Of a stretch of DNA of 37,386 nucleotides, positions 21,263 to 33,524 are shown in pieces (the stretch's first letter is position 1; each line of letters opens with the position of its first letter). The stretch comes from Bremia lactucae (taxonomy: Eukaryota > Oomycota > Peronosporomycetes > Peronosporales > Peronosporaceae). The notes below the pieces were generated by a model, which was not told where the DNA came from, did not search any database, and saw only the letters and a list, made by a program, of their open reading frames with translations. A program made the position numbers and the translations under genes. The stretch is taken from NCBI RefSeq assembly GCF_004359215.1, contig NC_090610.1, positions 3,783,240 to 3,820,625 on the forward strand. Direction: 5' to 3'.

Positions 21263-22048
21263 GAACTTGATCGCTAATGACTTCCGATGACGACCGTTTG
21301 GTCCTTTTACGATACGTCAAATGTCGCATAGATAGTTGTCTTCATCGAGGTAATGCCGCCTTGCTTCTCTGCTGACTATTTGCGGTAACATGCTATTTTG
21401 TGCGTCAATGTTAAATACAAATGGAAGAAGGAACATCAAACAAGGAAGAAAATCCAATTGCGTTTGACAATTGCGCCATCTGCTGCGACATCAATGTAGC
21501 GATCAGTCACTACCGCTCAAATATAATCCTTTTTTAAAGCTACAGCTACAGCAGTAATGTGGGCACAGTCCTTTCATTGTTGTATCATCTTATACCCAAA
21601 AGTGCGATCATGGCAGAGGAAATTTACAGCGTCTTTTTTATGCGAGGTTTACGAAGTATTTTTTTTAAATTTAATTTGTAGTTTCGACGCGCATTGGTAT
21701 AACTTCAGCTAGCTTGGCAGGTTTGGTGGTAAGAATGTGTGCCATCGATGGTAGTTACAAAATAAATTTTGCAATAGAAATTACGCACAATGGCCTTACG
21801 GTTTTCGTGTTTGACTTAATCTGAGTATTATTTAAAAGACTCGACAACCTCGATTGCTGATTGGCTCCTGGGGTCTGCCTCAACCCGACGAGCGAGCCAG
21901 CACTCTGGAGTCCGCACTCCCCCGTGCACAAAGTAAAGCCTGCGCGCACTTTGGTCAAGGCAAGTAGAAGAGACCTATTTAGACGAACAGCAGGTCCTTT
22001 CCGTGCTTTTCCCGCAGTCTGTCCCTCGCTGCGAGCATCAAGACGCCA
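21263..22048. other. Intergenic, no gene; CCAAT-type box near 21860
   Basis: Nothing coding was recognised; small ORFs on both strands lack motifs. ATTGG (21860-21864, a reverse CCAAT) lies about 190 bp before the myotubularin ATG and may belong to its promoter. The 3' UTR of the FAHD2 gene lies at the left. Confidence 0.4.
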
Positions 22049-25000
22049 ATGCGCGGTCGGAATATTCCGGCGTCCATGACAACGGAGACTTCCGCTGACG
22101 ACCAGGACGACGCGTACTTGGCTCAGCGCCAATCTACGATGGATTCAACCACGCTGGGAAAATTGCTGATGGCTGAAAAGAATTTGGCACAGGCTGGTCA
22201 GGCAACTACGAATGTCTGGAAGCTTATCGGCAAATTGCCGAGCGAGGAGAGTGAGTCTCCACCTCCTGCACAAAACCCAAGCCTCTCAGTTGGCCAGTCA
22301 ATGCCTGTGCGTCAGAACCTTCGGGACTCAGCTGTTGTTAACTTTTCTGCCTCTCAGGGGGCTAACTGTAGCCCCAGACGTAACACACGAATGTCAGACA
22401 ACACGAGGGTGTCCACGCGACGAAAAATCTCAATGCAGTGCTCGGACGACAGTCCCGCCATGAATTGCTCGTCAGCAATGCCGTCTAGTCCAAGCGATAA
22501 CAAAAATTGGGCTGCTACGGCCATATCAGGTAGTATAGCAGACTTGGCCATGGATACGACCGACGCAACAAATGCAGAGCCCAGAACCAGTGCAAAGCAC
22601 AATATGGAGATCCCCCGTAATGACTTAGCGCTTGGCCGCAGCTCACTGGGTAGTTACGGTCAGAGCAGCAGCTTTAACGATCACATTGGGCAATTTGGAG
22701 GAGCTCGAGCAACTGATACGTCCAGCGACACGAGCAACCTTTTAGTGGAAAATGGGCGAAGCCGATCCTCGCATAGTAGCAATGTCTTTGGATTCAACCG
22801 CAATGCGGCGCCGCTGTCCGAAGTGACGCTATTTACGTTTACAGTCAAAAAGAGCGATAGCGTCCTTGAAAAGCTCGGCAGTAAGCGGGCTAGTATACAA
22901 CTGCAGGTGGACGTAGAAGAACGCATGCTTTACTTTCTGTCTGCGCATGACCAGCGGGAGGAATACAGTTGCGCAGCAGTTACTGCCAAACCTCAGTCAA
23001 GACTGGGAATGCAGCTTAAAATTCAGACGGGAAATGCCAGTGTCAATAAAAAGATAACGTTTTACAGCACAGAAGACCGTGCTAACTTTGTCCAGGCATT
23101 AGAGCAAGGCAAGGTTATGATTAATAAGAAGGCGGCAACTGTAGCCACGCCGTCACGCGTGCCCGCTGAAACGATTGAAGAGACAACGTCGACAGTTTCG
23201 AGCACACATGAGCGCACCAAGCTAAGGGACTCGATAGTAAGCGACCATTACCAGCTGCTCCCCGGTGAGTCGGTGTTAGAGCATGTGCAGCGCGTAACAA
23301 ATCTTGTAGTTATGTCCCAAAGCGATCGTGCTGTGCAAGGAGTTTTGAAAATTACGTCGTATCGCATCACATTCGTGCCGTATGACGCTTCGTGGAAGTT
23401 CGGCTCGTTTGAACTTCCGCTTGCAGCAATCGATTTAATTACGCGCGATGGGCTAATGCTGCTAATTACGTGCAAAGACTTGCGTACTTTGCGGCTTGCG
23501 ATGCACGACGCATACTCGCGAAAGAAAGGATATGATCAGCTTCCATCAACTCCAGACTTTAGGTGGCTTAATTTGCTCACGTTGCGAATGAAGCCGCCAA
23601 ATATAATCGGCGCGCTTTTTGCTTTTGACTACCACACGGAAAAGGCCAAGTCACGTGGATTGTCTACTCCAGAAACACATAATGGCTGGTTTGTGTACTC
23701 ACCATTTGCTGAGTACAAACGCCTTGGCTTTTTGTCGACTAGGAAACAAGCAGAACAGGACGGTGTTATAACCTGGCGGCTCCTTAAGAACTCCAAATTT
23801 CGCTTTAGCCCTACCTACCCACAATTGATGGTCGTACCTTCCCTTATGTCCGAGGAGCAGCTTGTTCAGTCTGCACGCTTTCGGTCCCGCGCTCGATTGC
23901 CGGTCGTCGTGTGGCGCCATCCTGTAAACAAAAGTGTCTTATCTCGCTCGAGCCAGCCAAATTATGGCATGGCAGGCAATCGGTCCGAGCCGGATCGGAT
24001 CTTGTTGCGCGCGTACCGCGACTCAGCTAACAAGAATAGCTCAGACATGTCGCCCCCGCTTCATATTATTGATGCCCGCAAGCCAATTGCTACGAAAGGA
24101 AATCGTTTGAAAGGGAAAGGTACGATGATGGCATCCTTATTACATAGACTGGGACTTGCATACTGACCAATATATGCTGTGTAATTTATAGGCGTGGAAA
24201 ATTCTCAGCACTACGACAATGCGACGATTGAGTTCATGGGCATAGCGAACATACACAAAATGCGCGAGTCTTTGGATGCATTAAAGTGTACGTCTGCTTT
24301 ATGTGGAATTAAGATACTATAGGCTGACATGACTATAATTGATGCAGCACTTGTTAGTCCTAGTACTGTCGAAGATGGCGACAAACATTACCATAATCGT
24401 CTAGAGAGTAAGCACGCGCATATTTCGACCCAGAGATGGCTTGATACTGATTTGAGTCTTGCTGCTTTAATGTAGATACTCGATGGTTGAAGCATGTGAT
24501 GCGCGTTCTGTCAGGAGCTCGTAGGGTAGCAGAGGTGCTTCACGAAGATGGTGCATCCGTCTTGGTTCACTGCAGTGACGGTTGGGATCGTACTCCGCAG
24601 CTCGTAGCTCTAGCGCAGCTAATTTTGGATCCGTTCTACCGTTCTATTCGCGGATTTGCCAGTCTCGTTGAGAAGGAGTGGTGCTCGTTTGGACATAAAT
24701 TTGCGGATCGGATTGGTGTGGGCAAAGACATTACTGACCAGCCAAATGAACGGTCGCCAGTCATGTTGCAATTTTTGGATTGCGTTTGGCAAATGACACG
24801 ACAATTTCCGACGTGTTTCGAATTTAATGAAAAGTTTTTGCTCCACATTTCAGACTCGTTAATCTCCGGTGTTTACGGCACCTTCTTGTATAACTCGGAG
24901 CGGGAACGCGTGCTTGACAAGGTATGGGAGCGCACAGAGTCAGTCTGGACGCCTGTACTGGAAAAGCCTGGACCATATAAAAATCCATTATACCGACCTA

Positions 25001-25710
25001 CGAATCGAGTGCTATATCCTCGTGCAAATTTAAAGCGTGTCGTATTGTGGGACGGCATGTTCTTTCGATGGGATCCAGAAAGCCACCCTGATTACATGGA
25101 ATTTATGGACCCTGTGGAGAAGCTTGACGATGACGCTACATCACCTGACTTTGATGAAGACGGAAGTTCTCGAAGCACTAGCGTACTTGATGCCCCATCG
25201 GTAATGCCAATCGGAGGCAATGTTGACGAAGACAAGGTAGAATTAGATATTGACGTCATTCACGACTACGATGAACTTCAGAGGAAGACGCTGTCAGACT
25301 GTTCAGACATGAGTGACGACGACGAATTTGGTTCGGCGAATGTAGCGGCACGATACGATGGTTCGTCGACAGTGGCAGCAGATGAGCTTAATAATATAAT
25401 GCCAGTGGCCAGTGAGATGGAGTCAGAAACGGCGCAGACAACAAGTAATCTCGCGCTCGAAGCCAGCGTTGTGGATCGATATTATCGTGGAGTCGACGAG
25501 CGCACGCGTCAGCGTGCACAAGGTCGCAACATTCGTGAAGCTTTATTGCTTGCTCCTGACCAAAGTCGCATTAAGTATTTGGAGCAGCTGCTTAGTGAGA
25601 GTGTCGCGCGAGAATTGCAGCTGGAGGCTGAGCTGGATTCAGTTGTACATCATGCTGCAAAAGCAATAAGCAATGACACAAACGGCACCACTTCCGGCGC
25701 TATAGCTTGA
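22049..25710 (+). CDS. Myotubularin-family phosphoinositide 3-phosphatase with PH-like and GRAM domains
   Basis: Four exons: 22049-24119, 24192-24287, 24348-24407, 24476-25710. Introns of 72, 60 and 68 bp are all GT-AG and phase 1; product 1153 residues. The N-terminal 250 residues are Ser-rich. A PH-like segment lies at about 260-365 (RASIQLQVDVEERMLYFLS), a GRAM domain at about 403-510 (LLPGESVLEHVQRV) and the phosphatase at about 515-1010. The intron junctions restore the block reading GVENSQHYDNATIEF and NTRWLKHVMRVL. The active-site loop HCSDGWDR (C-x5-R, Cys775, Arg781) is intact, so this is a catalytic member removing 3-phosphate from PI3P or PI(3,5)P2 on endosomes. The tail is acidic, then a short coiled coil (YLEQLLSESVARELQLEAEL). 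ATG 22076 is an alternative start. Confidence 0.93.
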
Positions 25711-25983
25711 AAGGGGGACTTGATAGCAATGAGACTAACGTTGCTCCCTCAACCACAAGTGTGCATGACATGTTTTGGCCATTTGCTTGAACTGCTTTGC
25801 GTCGTCCTCGCACGGCTATTGTCAACGTCCATGTGCTTTAGCCTGTTCACGAGAAGAATGAAAAAGCTCGCAAAAAGATCTTACAACAATAGATTCGTAC
25901 TCAGTACTCGGTAAAATATAGGTAGTGGATGGTACTTTTAGTGTTGAGTGGCAGTAGAGTGATAAAAATAGACAAGCTACGGC

Positions 25984-27486
25984 ATGAGTGGTAATCAGGA
26001 TGTGATGGCGACCATGGGCTTTACATCTTTTGGTCAAGCTCGTCGCTATACAAAGCAGCCAAAAGCCAAATCTACTAATTTGCTTCCACAATTAATACAT
26101 GGTACCGAGCTAATTACCCAACGTGCAGCTTTTTCCGTCAACAGCGTCGAAACAGGATCGCACGGTGTGTTATATCTTTTGTGTGCATCAAAAGACATTG
26201 ATGCTCTCAAAAATGCGTTGGATGGCGAAAAGAATAGTAACAAAATTATTACGAGACAGTCAATGATGCCCTCTGCATTGCGGTTGTTGCAGAAACTCCA
26301 GCAAGAAAAGGAAAAGTTTAGCACAATGGAGAATTCGCAGTTCTTAATCGCTCGCGCCGCAACGAACGAATTCGAGACGCTAGGAAAACATCGATTTTTA
26401 AATCGCTCAGCTATGAAATTAGTATCATTAGATTACATTTTTAAGTGGACCTATGATCAAACGGTGTGTGGCAACGTCTTTAGCTTTGCTGATATTTGTG
26501 GAGGACCGGGTGGGTTTTCGGAGTATCTTTTGTGGAGAACAGGGCAAAGAACAACTAGTGGTCAACGTGCTCACGGTTACGGCATTACGTTAAAAAACGC
26601 ATCAAACAGTTGTGACTGGCGCCTGCCTCCAGAATATCGCAATTCAATGACTATTTGCTATGGTGAAGACGAAACAGGTAACCTTTACTCAATTGCAAAC
26701 ATTTACACTTTTCGTGATGTTGTACGAAGGCGGCATCCATGCGGTGTAAAGCTGGTTACTGCTGACGGAGGCTTTCTCGACGCTCGATCTCAATTTAATC
26801 AGGTTAGGAGACATGCTTGAGTAAAAAGGTGTTCTTTGGTCGGTAACATTGTGCGGAATAGGAATTAATGATGACTCGATTGATCTTGGCCGAAGTACTG
26901 GCCATGTATGCTGTACTACAAGTAAATGGGGATTTTGTGTGCAAGACGTTTGAATTAGTAACCCCGGGTATGTTGGAACTTTGCTGGATATTGCATAAAT
27001 CTTTCGAGCGCTTTGCAATTGTGAAACCTATCGTACGTTCTTCTCTCACGTTAGAATGCTCAATGTTGTATGTATTGTTGACAATGTTTAATGGAGTTGT
27101 AGACATCTCGTCCTGCTAGTTCTGAGCGATACATTGTGGCACGAGGACTGCGTGCTGGATATCCTACGTCAACATTAGTTGCTTGCTTAGAAAATCAACT
27201 CGTGCAGTGCAACAGTGATCCAGGCAAAGGCTACGAGCTAGACTTATTGCCCGATAAAGATCTTTTGTACAAAGATGACAACTTTTACCAATATATGATG
27301 GCAGCGACGGAGGCGATCGCGAGAAGCCAAATTCAAGCATGTCGGCGGATTAACGAATACGCCGCAAACTCAAAGAAACGAAAATCAAGGAAAGACAAAG
27401 CTATTGATGCTAGGCTGTATTATGAATGCTGGCAGCTGGATAGTGCCTCTCGCAAGGATCATAATAAATCAAGCCACATCGGCTAA
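25984..27486 (+). CDS. CMTR1: Cap-specific mRNA 2'-O-ribose methyltransferase, CMTR1 type
   Basis: Three exons: 25984-26802, 26862-27032, 27103-27486. GT-AG introns of 59 and 70 bp, both phase 0; 457 residues. The FtsJ/RrmJ-fold core has the SAM-binding motif FADICGGPGGFSEYLLW and a complete K-D-K-E catalytic tetrad: Lys145 (RSAMKL), Asp261 (TADGG), Lys301 (FVCKTFEL) and Glu338 (SERY). The second splice gives KPI-TSRPASSERY, a block strongly conserved in CMTR1. It would methylate the first transcribed nucleotide (cap 1) in the nucleus. At 457 residues it lacks the G-patch and C-terminal guanylyltransferase-like and WW parts of animal CMTR1. It starts 273 bp after the myotubularin stop. Confidence 0.94.
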
Positions 27487-28192
27487 TTCATACCATCTTT
27501 TGCAAATTCGGATTAGAAGATCATTCGCACTTTTAAATACGTAAATTCCCACAGCTGCTGTGCAAAATTTTTCGTGGTACTCCCCTTTAGCTTAAGTCTG
27601 TTAGAACTGGAAAGAGAGGAGCGTCGTGATTGCGCAGAACAAATAATAGCATACGAAGGCTTTGAAGTTTTTGACGATTCATGAGGTAAGAACAATCACT
27701 ATTTAATTCGTTGCTTCCTTACTATCACCATTTAAGCGGCTTTGTGTCCAGAACAGCTTTAGACACCTAGCGATGACAAATTATTTCACAAAGAGGCCTC
27801 GTCGTACTCTGTAGACATCAATTACAAAATGACTTGTCTACCTCTTGGCTTTATTTCGCGCTGAATGTCGCTTATTCACAGCTTACTTGCAAAGACAAAT
27901 ATCACTTAAAGAGCCAACCTTACAGCATGGACTATGATTCATGACTGCTTAGAGGCAACCATGGTATCTTCCAACATTTCTCGTTGATACATGCTATACA
28001 TTCACATGAAGTTTATTTCCCCCTGCATTTTTCTTCGTGCGTGCAGGTTTTGCTCTATGATACCAGCAACTTTCTGTGGCAACAAAACATCTATATCGTA
28101 GAAAACAAGAGCTTTAGTGCATTCAGCAATTGTCACAGTATGTCGAGGAGCCGATGGCAATAGCTTGCCCGTGAAAATGACCAGCAAAGTAG
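27487..28192. other. Unresolved stretch; possible 5' exons of the OB-fold gene
   Basis: No clear gene. A good acceptor-like tract (ccccctgcatttttcttcgtgcgtgcag) ends at about 28051. It opens a plus frame VLLYDTSNFLWQQNIYIVEN that may be an exon, but downstream phase could not be reconciled. An opposite-strand ORF (28373-28002, 123 codons) overlaps it, has no recognised motif, and cannot be excluded. Confidence 0.3.
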
Positions 28193-28556
28193 ATCTGCTT
28201 CTACTGCAAAGAGCGGAAAGTATTTGATATTTATATTTCGCTTGGCGACGTGCAGTAAGCAGGCTGCCAGCAGCAACATTTCGTGCGCGCATCGTATGTG
28301 CTGCTATAACCTTGAGCCCGAATACAGAATGCATCAAGTAGAACCTTGGACCAAGCCACCCCGACTTGATCACGGCTCAATTTCTTTTATAGCTTACCAG
28401 AGCTCATTCCGTCGGATCGTCGAGAATTTAGCAATTGATTTAGAAGTACTAGAGAACATTCAGCTAAGGTAGTGTCAATTGAGGGTCGCCAGCGTTCTTC
28501 GCTTTGATGAAACCACAGATGGTGAACTAATATGGATTCTGATCGAGAGCGGAGCA
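28193..28556 (+). other. Candidate upstream exons of the OB-fold gene, with in-frame stop
   Basis: A plus frame ending VFDIYISLGDV at 28254 joins across a 73-bp GTAAGC...TACAG intron (28255-28327) to QMHQVEPWTKPPRLDHG, giving an OB-fold-like run. The same frame continues through a TAG at 28470-28472 into LRVASVLRFDETTDGELIW before another TAG at 28557. Either an intron is hidden here or the gene is damaged. Minus-strand ORFs (28647-28387) overlap. Confidence 0.35.
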
Positions 28557-28914
28557 TAGCAGAATACTGTGCGACCAGGACTTGCTCCTTTGGTAATGCA
28601 GACAATGTTATAACAGAGCAATTCGATGGATAAATTTCGCCAGTCAAAATAACCCATTCTGTCTTGAAACAGATGAATTCAACAAAAGAGCCTTTGCTGA
28701 CGTCTCATCCATCGAGAAGTAAGCATCAAAGAACCAGGCCTTGTTTTTGGGGTATCCGTGGCGCGTGCAATTCAATCTCAGCATCAAGTGAAAGACAGTG
28801 GAAACCTTCCAGCTTTCGGAACGTCTAATTTAGGTAGTGCATTTTCACGCGGCCTCGATTCGCCCTAATATGACGAAGAAATTGATGAGAAGCTTCGACG
28901 AGTGCACACCATAG

Positions 28915-29771
28915 GTCGCCTTGACGTTCGAAAAAGACAGAATATCACTTTTTAAAGTTGATATAATTATTAACACCATTCTAAAAAGTATTTTCGCGAA
29001 TAGCTCATTACGTAACAACGATATGACGGAGTTTGTACCAAGTGGAGTGATTGAAAAGGCGTTCTTAAATGACATGATGTAACGCTTGCTGGCTATTTGC
29101 AATTAAATATTGGAGTGTATGTTTACTTATATGTAATCATGAGCCATCCGATGCAGTTACGTTGCGTGTCCACGATGTTTCACTTCCGTGAATGGCCAAC
29201 TAGCGTGTAATGCCGGAACCGATTTACGTGTGCAGTGCGCGTCCTGCCAAACGTTCATGACACCAAAACAGGTGCTGTATAAGTATCGGCTGAAGGTGCG
29301 TATGTTGCTGAGGTACACCCACCACATCGTACAACCAAATAAGTGGTCTCATGCCTACTAGCTACAACTTTTATACGAATCGACCGTCGCCGATGCGATG
29401 CTCTTCGATGAAGTAGCCGAAGCGCTGTTGGGCGTATCAGCCATGACGATGAAAAACGATCTTCTTTTAAAGTATCCAGACCTCCATCTCGTGCTAAAGG
29501 AGCTCCTAGTTGGATTGCACGTGAGCTTTTCCTTTCAGCGGCCATTACCGAAGCGGAACAGCAAGCATGCACATTTAACGGTATGGGTTGTTCTTGCTAC
29601 ATTTTCAATAATCACTCTTAACATGTTGATCAGCGTGACCTCAAAATCACCAAAATAGAGCCGCTCGTGCCGCAACTTCTTCCCGAGCCAGCAGCGACGC
29701 TCGCTATCAAGCTGTTGCGACAGCAACAGGAGGGAAAGCACTTATTTTTGACGCACGATAGAATTTGTTAA
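28915..29771 (+). CDS. RPA1/MEIOB-like OB-fold and zinc-ribbon protein, 3' exons
   Basis: Four exons are supported: up to 29078 (frame open from 28915, start uncertain), 29157-29295, 29362-29580, 29634-29771. GT-AG introns are 78, 66 and 53 bp. The spliced frame reads through LRNNDMTEFVPSGVIEKAFL, then YVACPRCFTSVNG and LRVQCASCQTF. This four-cysteine zinc ribbon sits inside an OB fold, as in the RPA1 C-terminal DNA-binding domain. LFDEVAEALLGVSA matches the 'F-E-AE-LLG' element after the ribbon in RPA1 and MEIOB. It ends RDLKITKIEPLVPQ and TAA at 29769. A single-stranded-DNA-binding role in replication or meiotic recombination is inferred. The 5' part is unresolved. Confidence 0.65.
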
Positions 29772-30062
29772 ACACACTGTCGTGCTCGAAGTGACATAAT
29801 TACAGAACAACCTCACATACTTTTGACCACGATATTTAGTAATGTTTCATACAGATTTCAATCGCGTCTTTCGTAACTTTTTCTTCTACTGACGCATCTG
29901 ATTGGTCATAATCCGAACATTCACGTGAGAGACGGAGTCCTAAGCTGCCGACAATCGAGCGTGCTTAAGGGTGCTAGCCTGGACTACGTAACTGTTTATC
30001 CTTCCTTTTTAACCACTCTTCGATAGAGACGCACTCGCTCCTTGGCAATTTGTTTGCACTTT
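29772..30062. other. Intergenic; CCAAT-type box at 29901
   Basis: About 290 bp between the OB-fold gene stop and the RasGEF ATG. ATTGGTCA at 29901-29908 (reverse TGACCAAT) lies about 160 bp before the ATG. Nothing else was recognised. Confidence 0.4.
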
Positions 30063-33000
30063 ATGGTCCACGATCGTACGGCTGCTGGGACACATGCCTC
30101 CGCGCGAGTCGTAGCGCGCAATTTGCTGCCCACGACCTTCAGTATCAGCAGCGTTAGTGAAAGTATCACGAGCTTGAATAGCTCATCAACTTCCGCTTCA
30201 GAAGCCGGTTTAAGTGCTCCAATCGTCAGTCGACGTGACCCAAAGCATGCAGAGAACGTCACGTCGCCGTCCACGTCGACGCTGTCTACCGCGTCGTCCC
30301 CGGTCGCCTCGTGTACTAAAACGGCCAGCAGACGTGCCCAACGCTTCATTCAATACAGTCAACCACTTGCTACAATTAAGAGCGAACGATCGTTTTCTCC
30401 TACTAGCTACAACCATCATAGCCATCTACGACCGCGTGATACTTCTCTTACTGACGCTACAGTCGGTACTACTCATAATGCCATTGGCATGGCAGATTGT
30501 GCTATTAAGCAGAAAACTTATAAAGGCACGGGGTCACCGCCAGCAGTACAAGAGCAGGAAGTGCTTATAACATCAAGCAGACAGTTAAAAGATAAAGACG
30601 ATATTACTGGTCCCGCGAAACACACAGCGACTGTGAAACCTTCTCGAATGGTCGTGAAACGACGAGCTACGGAACCTGTGAATAATCGCAGTACTACCAG
30701 GCAGACCTCAGCCCCGTCCATAATTCGACCGCCTTGTCAAAGTGGTGGACAATCCGGATTATCCAGTAGTCCACGTATTGGATCGATAAGTCCTTCTATC
30801 GACGGCTTGAATAGGAGTCCTCGACGCTTAGAAAAGTGGCAATTACGATTGCAACGGTCCCGATCGGGAACTTCTAGTGGCACTGATGAAGAACGTTCTG
30901 GACGGGAGGCGACCTCGTCGAGACGAGTCTACCGTAACCTTCGTAGTCGACAGCTTATGGAGAGTCCACCACCTCCAATTCAAGATGCGGCAACGAGTCG
31001 AAGACGACAAAGAGACTCATTGACGCTTAATTACGAGAAAGCGCTTTCACGACGAACTTTGAAACATCCAGCGTCATTTGATGAAAAGTTGGCTTCTCCA
31101 CCTCCTCTTTCATTATCGGCGGATGCTCAAAGCTCAAGTAGTCCTCGCTCATTAGCACGAAAGCTTGTTTTGATGAATGATGACAATGGTATTGATGAGC
31201 ACTCTTTAGTTAAGCCTCGACCTGTTCGTATTCGGTACGAAACACCAGCACGTGGCATGGGCGGTAAGCGCGAGATTGCTTTCGCTTCTCTCGGAAAACT
31301 TATTGCTCGCCTTACCGACGCACATGAGTATGACACTGAATTTCGAGACGTCTTTTTGCTCACGTATCGATCCTTTTGTTCGCCGTATGATTTTATTAAA
31401 AAGCTATTGAAGCGATACAAAGCAGTGCTGTCATTAAGCAGCCCTGTGAGTGCCGAGACTTTAGAAAATACGCAACGTCTGCTGGACCAGATTGCTCTTG
31501 ACGAGGAGGAGAATGAACAGCGAGCGTCCATTGTGACGTCTCTTTCAACCGCCAAGTCGGATATCAATACGGGCATGGAAGCGAATGTTTCGATGATGCG
31601 ACTGCTTAGTGTACTCAAGTACTGGATTAAAGAAAGCACATTTATCGAGCAAGATCTCGTGTGTGATCGCAAGTCGCAGAAGAAACTTGTTGCGTTATTG
31701 AAAGAAATACAATGCACGTCTCCCATTCCATCTATTTGTCGACACGCTGAGAATTTATTGCTAACCGTCGCGCAATTACTATCCGCTCAGAAGCCGCACG
31801 GACATCCGGCTCATAATTTACAAGGTTCAGCCAGAGTCGTAGTTCCAAAAGGATCTTTGAAAGTCCCTCCACCTCCAACGCTCGTGACTTCATCTTCTGC
31901 ATCGGCGCTTCCGGATAGGCCAAATTTGCGGCTAGGAGCTGAGGTTGGTCCATACATCCAGAACCTAAAAGCTGTTCCAAGGACGCACCATCAGAGTGAT
32001 CGTGGTGACGCACCTTCCCAATTGCATATTGAGACGATGACAAAACTTGCGTTACCGCGATCGACTTCGGACCCAAAACGAGAGCCATCGATGGTAAAAT
32101 TGCGTACCAAAAATACCAATGGGGACATTTTTCAGCTACGAAGTCGGCCAACTCCGACAGGTGCCGAAGACCACGCCAAAATTGCAGCACCCCATGCCAG
32201 TATCGCAGCAGCTCCCGCTTTAATACATCGGACGCAACGCCATGGCGCGAAGCCTCACAGTGGCGCTACAGTGGCTCCAAAAATGATGCGGGGAATTACT
32301 ACTGGTAGTGCTGAAGCTTTGAGTCTTGCTAGTGCCCAAGCAGGTGGGCTCGATGCTGTGATACAGGATACGCTCCAACGTGCGCGCGTGACTGCTTCCT
32401 CGCGCAGAAGTGCTCGAATTAGCTATGACAATATCGAGCCTTTGTCTGGATTAAGCGCTCAAGAATTGGCTGATCAGCTAACTCTTGTGGAAGCAGATCA
32501 GTATTTTTCAAAGCTGAATCCTCGTGAATTGACAAACAAAGCCTGGACGCGCGAGACAAAATACCGTGAAGCCCCTCATGTCATGGCATTAATAGAGCTA
32601 TTTGACGGAACGGCCGAATGGGTTTCAAGTGAGATTCTTCACCCGCAATTGCAAGCTGTAGAACGTGCCAAGATAATCACTCTCTTTATTGAAGCAGCGG
32701 ATCAATGCTACCAGATGAACAATTTTAATACGCTGTTTGAAATCTCAACAGGACTCTTAGCGCCTTGTATTCGACAATTGAATACAACATGGAGTCTAAT
32801 AAATGCATCGGCGCTGGAGAAATACCAGTGTCTTCAGCAAGTATGCTCTCCAGAGGATAACTACCGTAGCTATCGGCAAGCGTTTGCGTTGGCTGAAGGT
32901 CACCCTCGACTCGCGTGTTGGTTTATATTAGTAAAAGATTTGTTCACGTACGAAGAATCCATGAAAACGATGGAAGACGGCCTTGTAAACTGGCAAAAGT

Positions 33001-33355
33001 TTCGCAAGATTTTTCGTGTGATTAATGATACGCTGGATCGACAGAATTTTGCCTTTATAAGATCCAATTTAGGAGGAGCCACGGGTGGTGGCACTGGTGC
33101 GAATACCGGCAATGTATCGCGAAAAGGTCGTGGGATTCTACGCCACGACAGAAAAATTCAGCTTCATATTCGACATCGTATTGATACGTACGTTGTTTGC
33201 TTTTAATCACTAGTTAGTTCCATTATATACTAATGAGCAGTGTTTCCTTTAGAATTCGAAAAGACAGCTCAGTTTTGTATCAGCTGGCACGCAATGCCAA
33301 TACGCATGAGAGTATTTTATTCGTCAACAGTCTATCGGAGGCAGGATTTCTATGA
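30063..33355 (+). CDS. Ras-family guanine nucleotide exchange factor (RasGEF_N + RasGEF/CDC25)
   Basis: Two exons, 30063-33187 and 33241-33355, with a 53-bp intron (donor GTACGT, branch-like TACTAAT, acceptor CAG); 1079 residues. ATG 30063 is the first in frame. Residues 1-385 are Ser/Arg-rich and low complexity. RasGEF_N is at about 389-565 (KREIAFASLGKLIARLTD, FRDVFLLTYRSFC). A second disordered stretch follows, then the catalytic CDC25 domain at about 795-1000 (LADQLTLVEADQYFSKL, FEISTGLLAPCIRQLNTTW, NWQKFRKIFRVI). Splicing replaces an early stop at 33204 with a 38-residue tail, VSFRIRKDSSVLYQLARN and onward. The protein would load GTP on a Ras-like GTPase at membranes. Its 3' end converges with the Aat gene, 169 bp apart. 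Confidence 0.92.
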
Positions 33356-33524
33356 CACTGGTGACCAACAAAAACTCTCCCATTTTGCTGTCAAAAATCG
33401 TTGTCAGTATCCAACCAAAAGCTTGTACAACTACTTTCACATGGGCAAAATGGAGTCAACAAACCGTTTGATATAGTTCTCAAAAGTTTAAGAGGCTAAT
33501 AATTTCATATATGTGTGCCAATAA

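Noticed and set aside
21861..22079. Small upstream ORF as a gene before the myotubularin
   Set aside because: No motif, overlaps the myotubularin start in another frame; likely promoter or 5' UTR sequence.
28002..28373. 123-codon minus-strand ORF as an independent gene
   Set aside because: No recognised motif, overlaps plausible plus-strand exons of the OB-fold gene, and has no spliced continuation I could support. Left as unresolved rather than annotated.
30042..30062. Start of the RasGEF at 30042
   Set aside because: That codon is TTG; the first ATG is at 30063.
31127..31726. 199-codon minus-strand ORF
   Set aside because: Lies wholly inside the RasGEF coding region, opposite strand, with no family resemblance.
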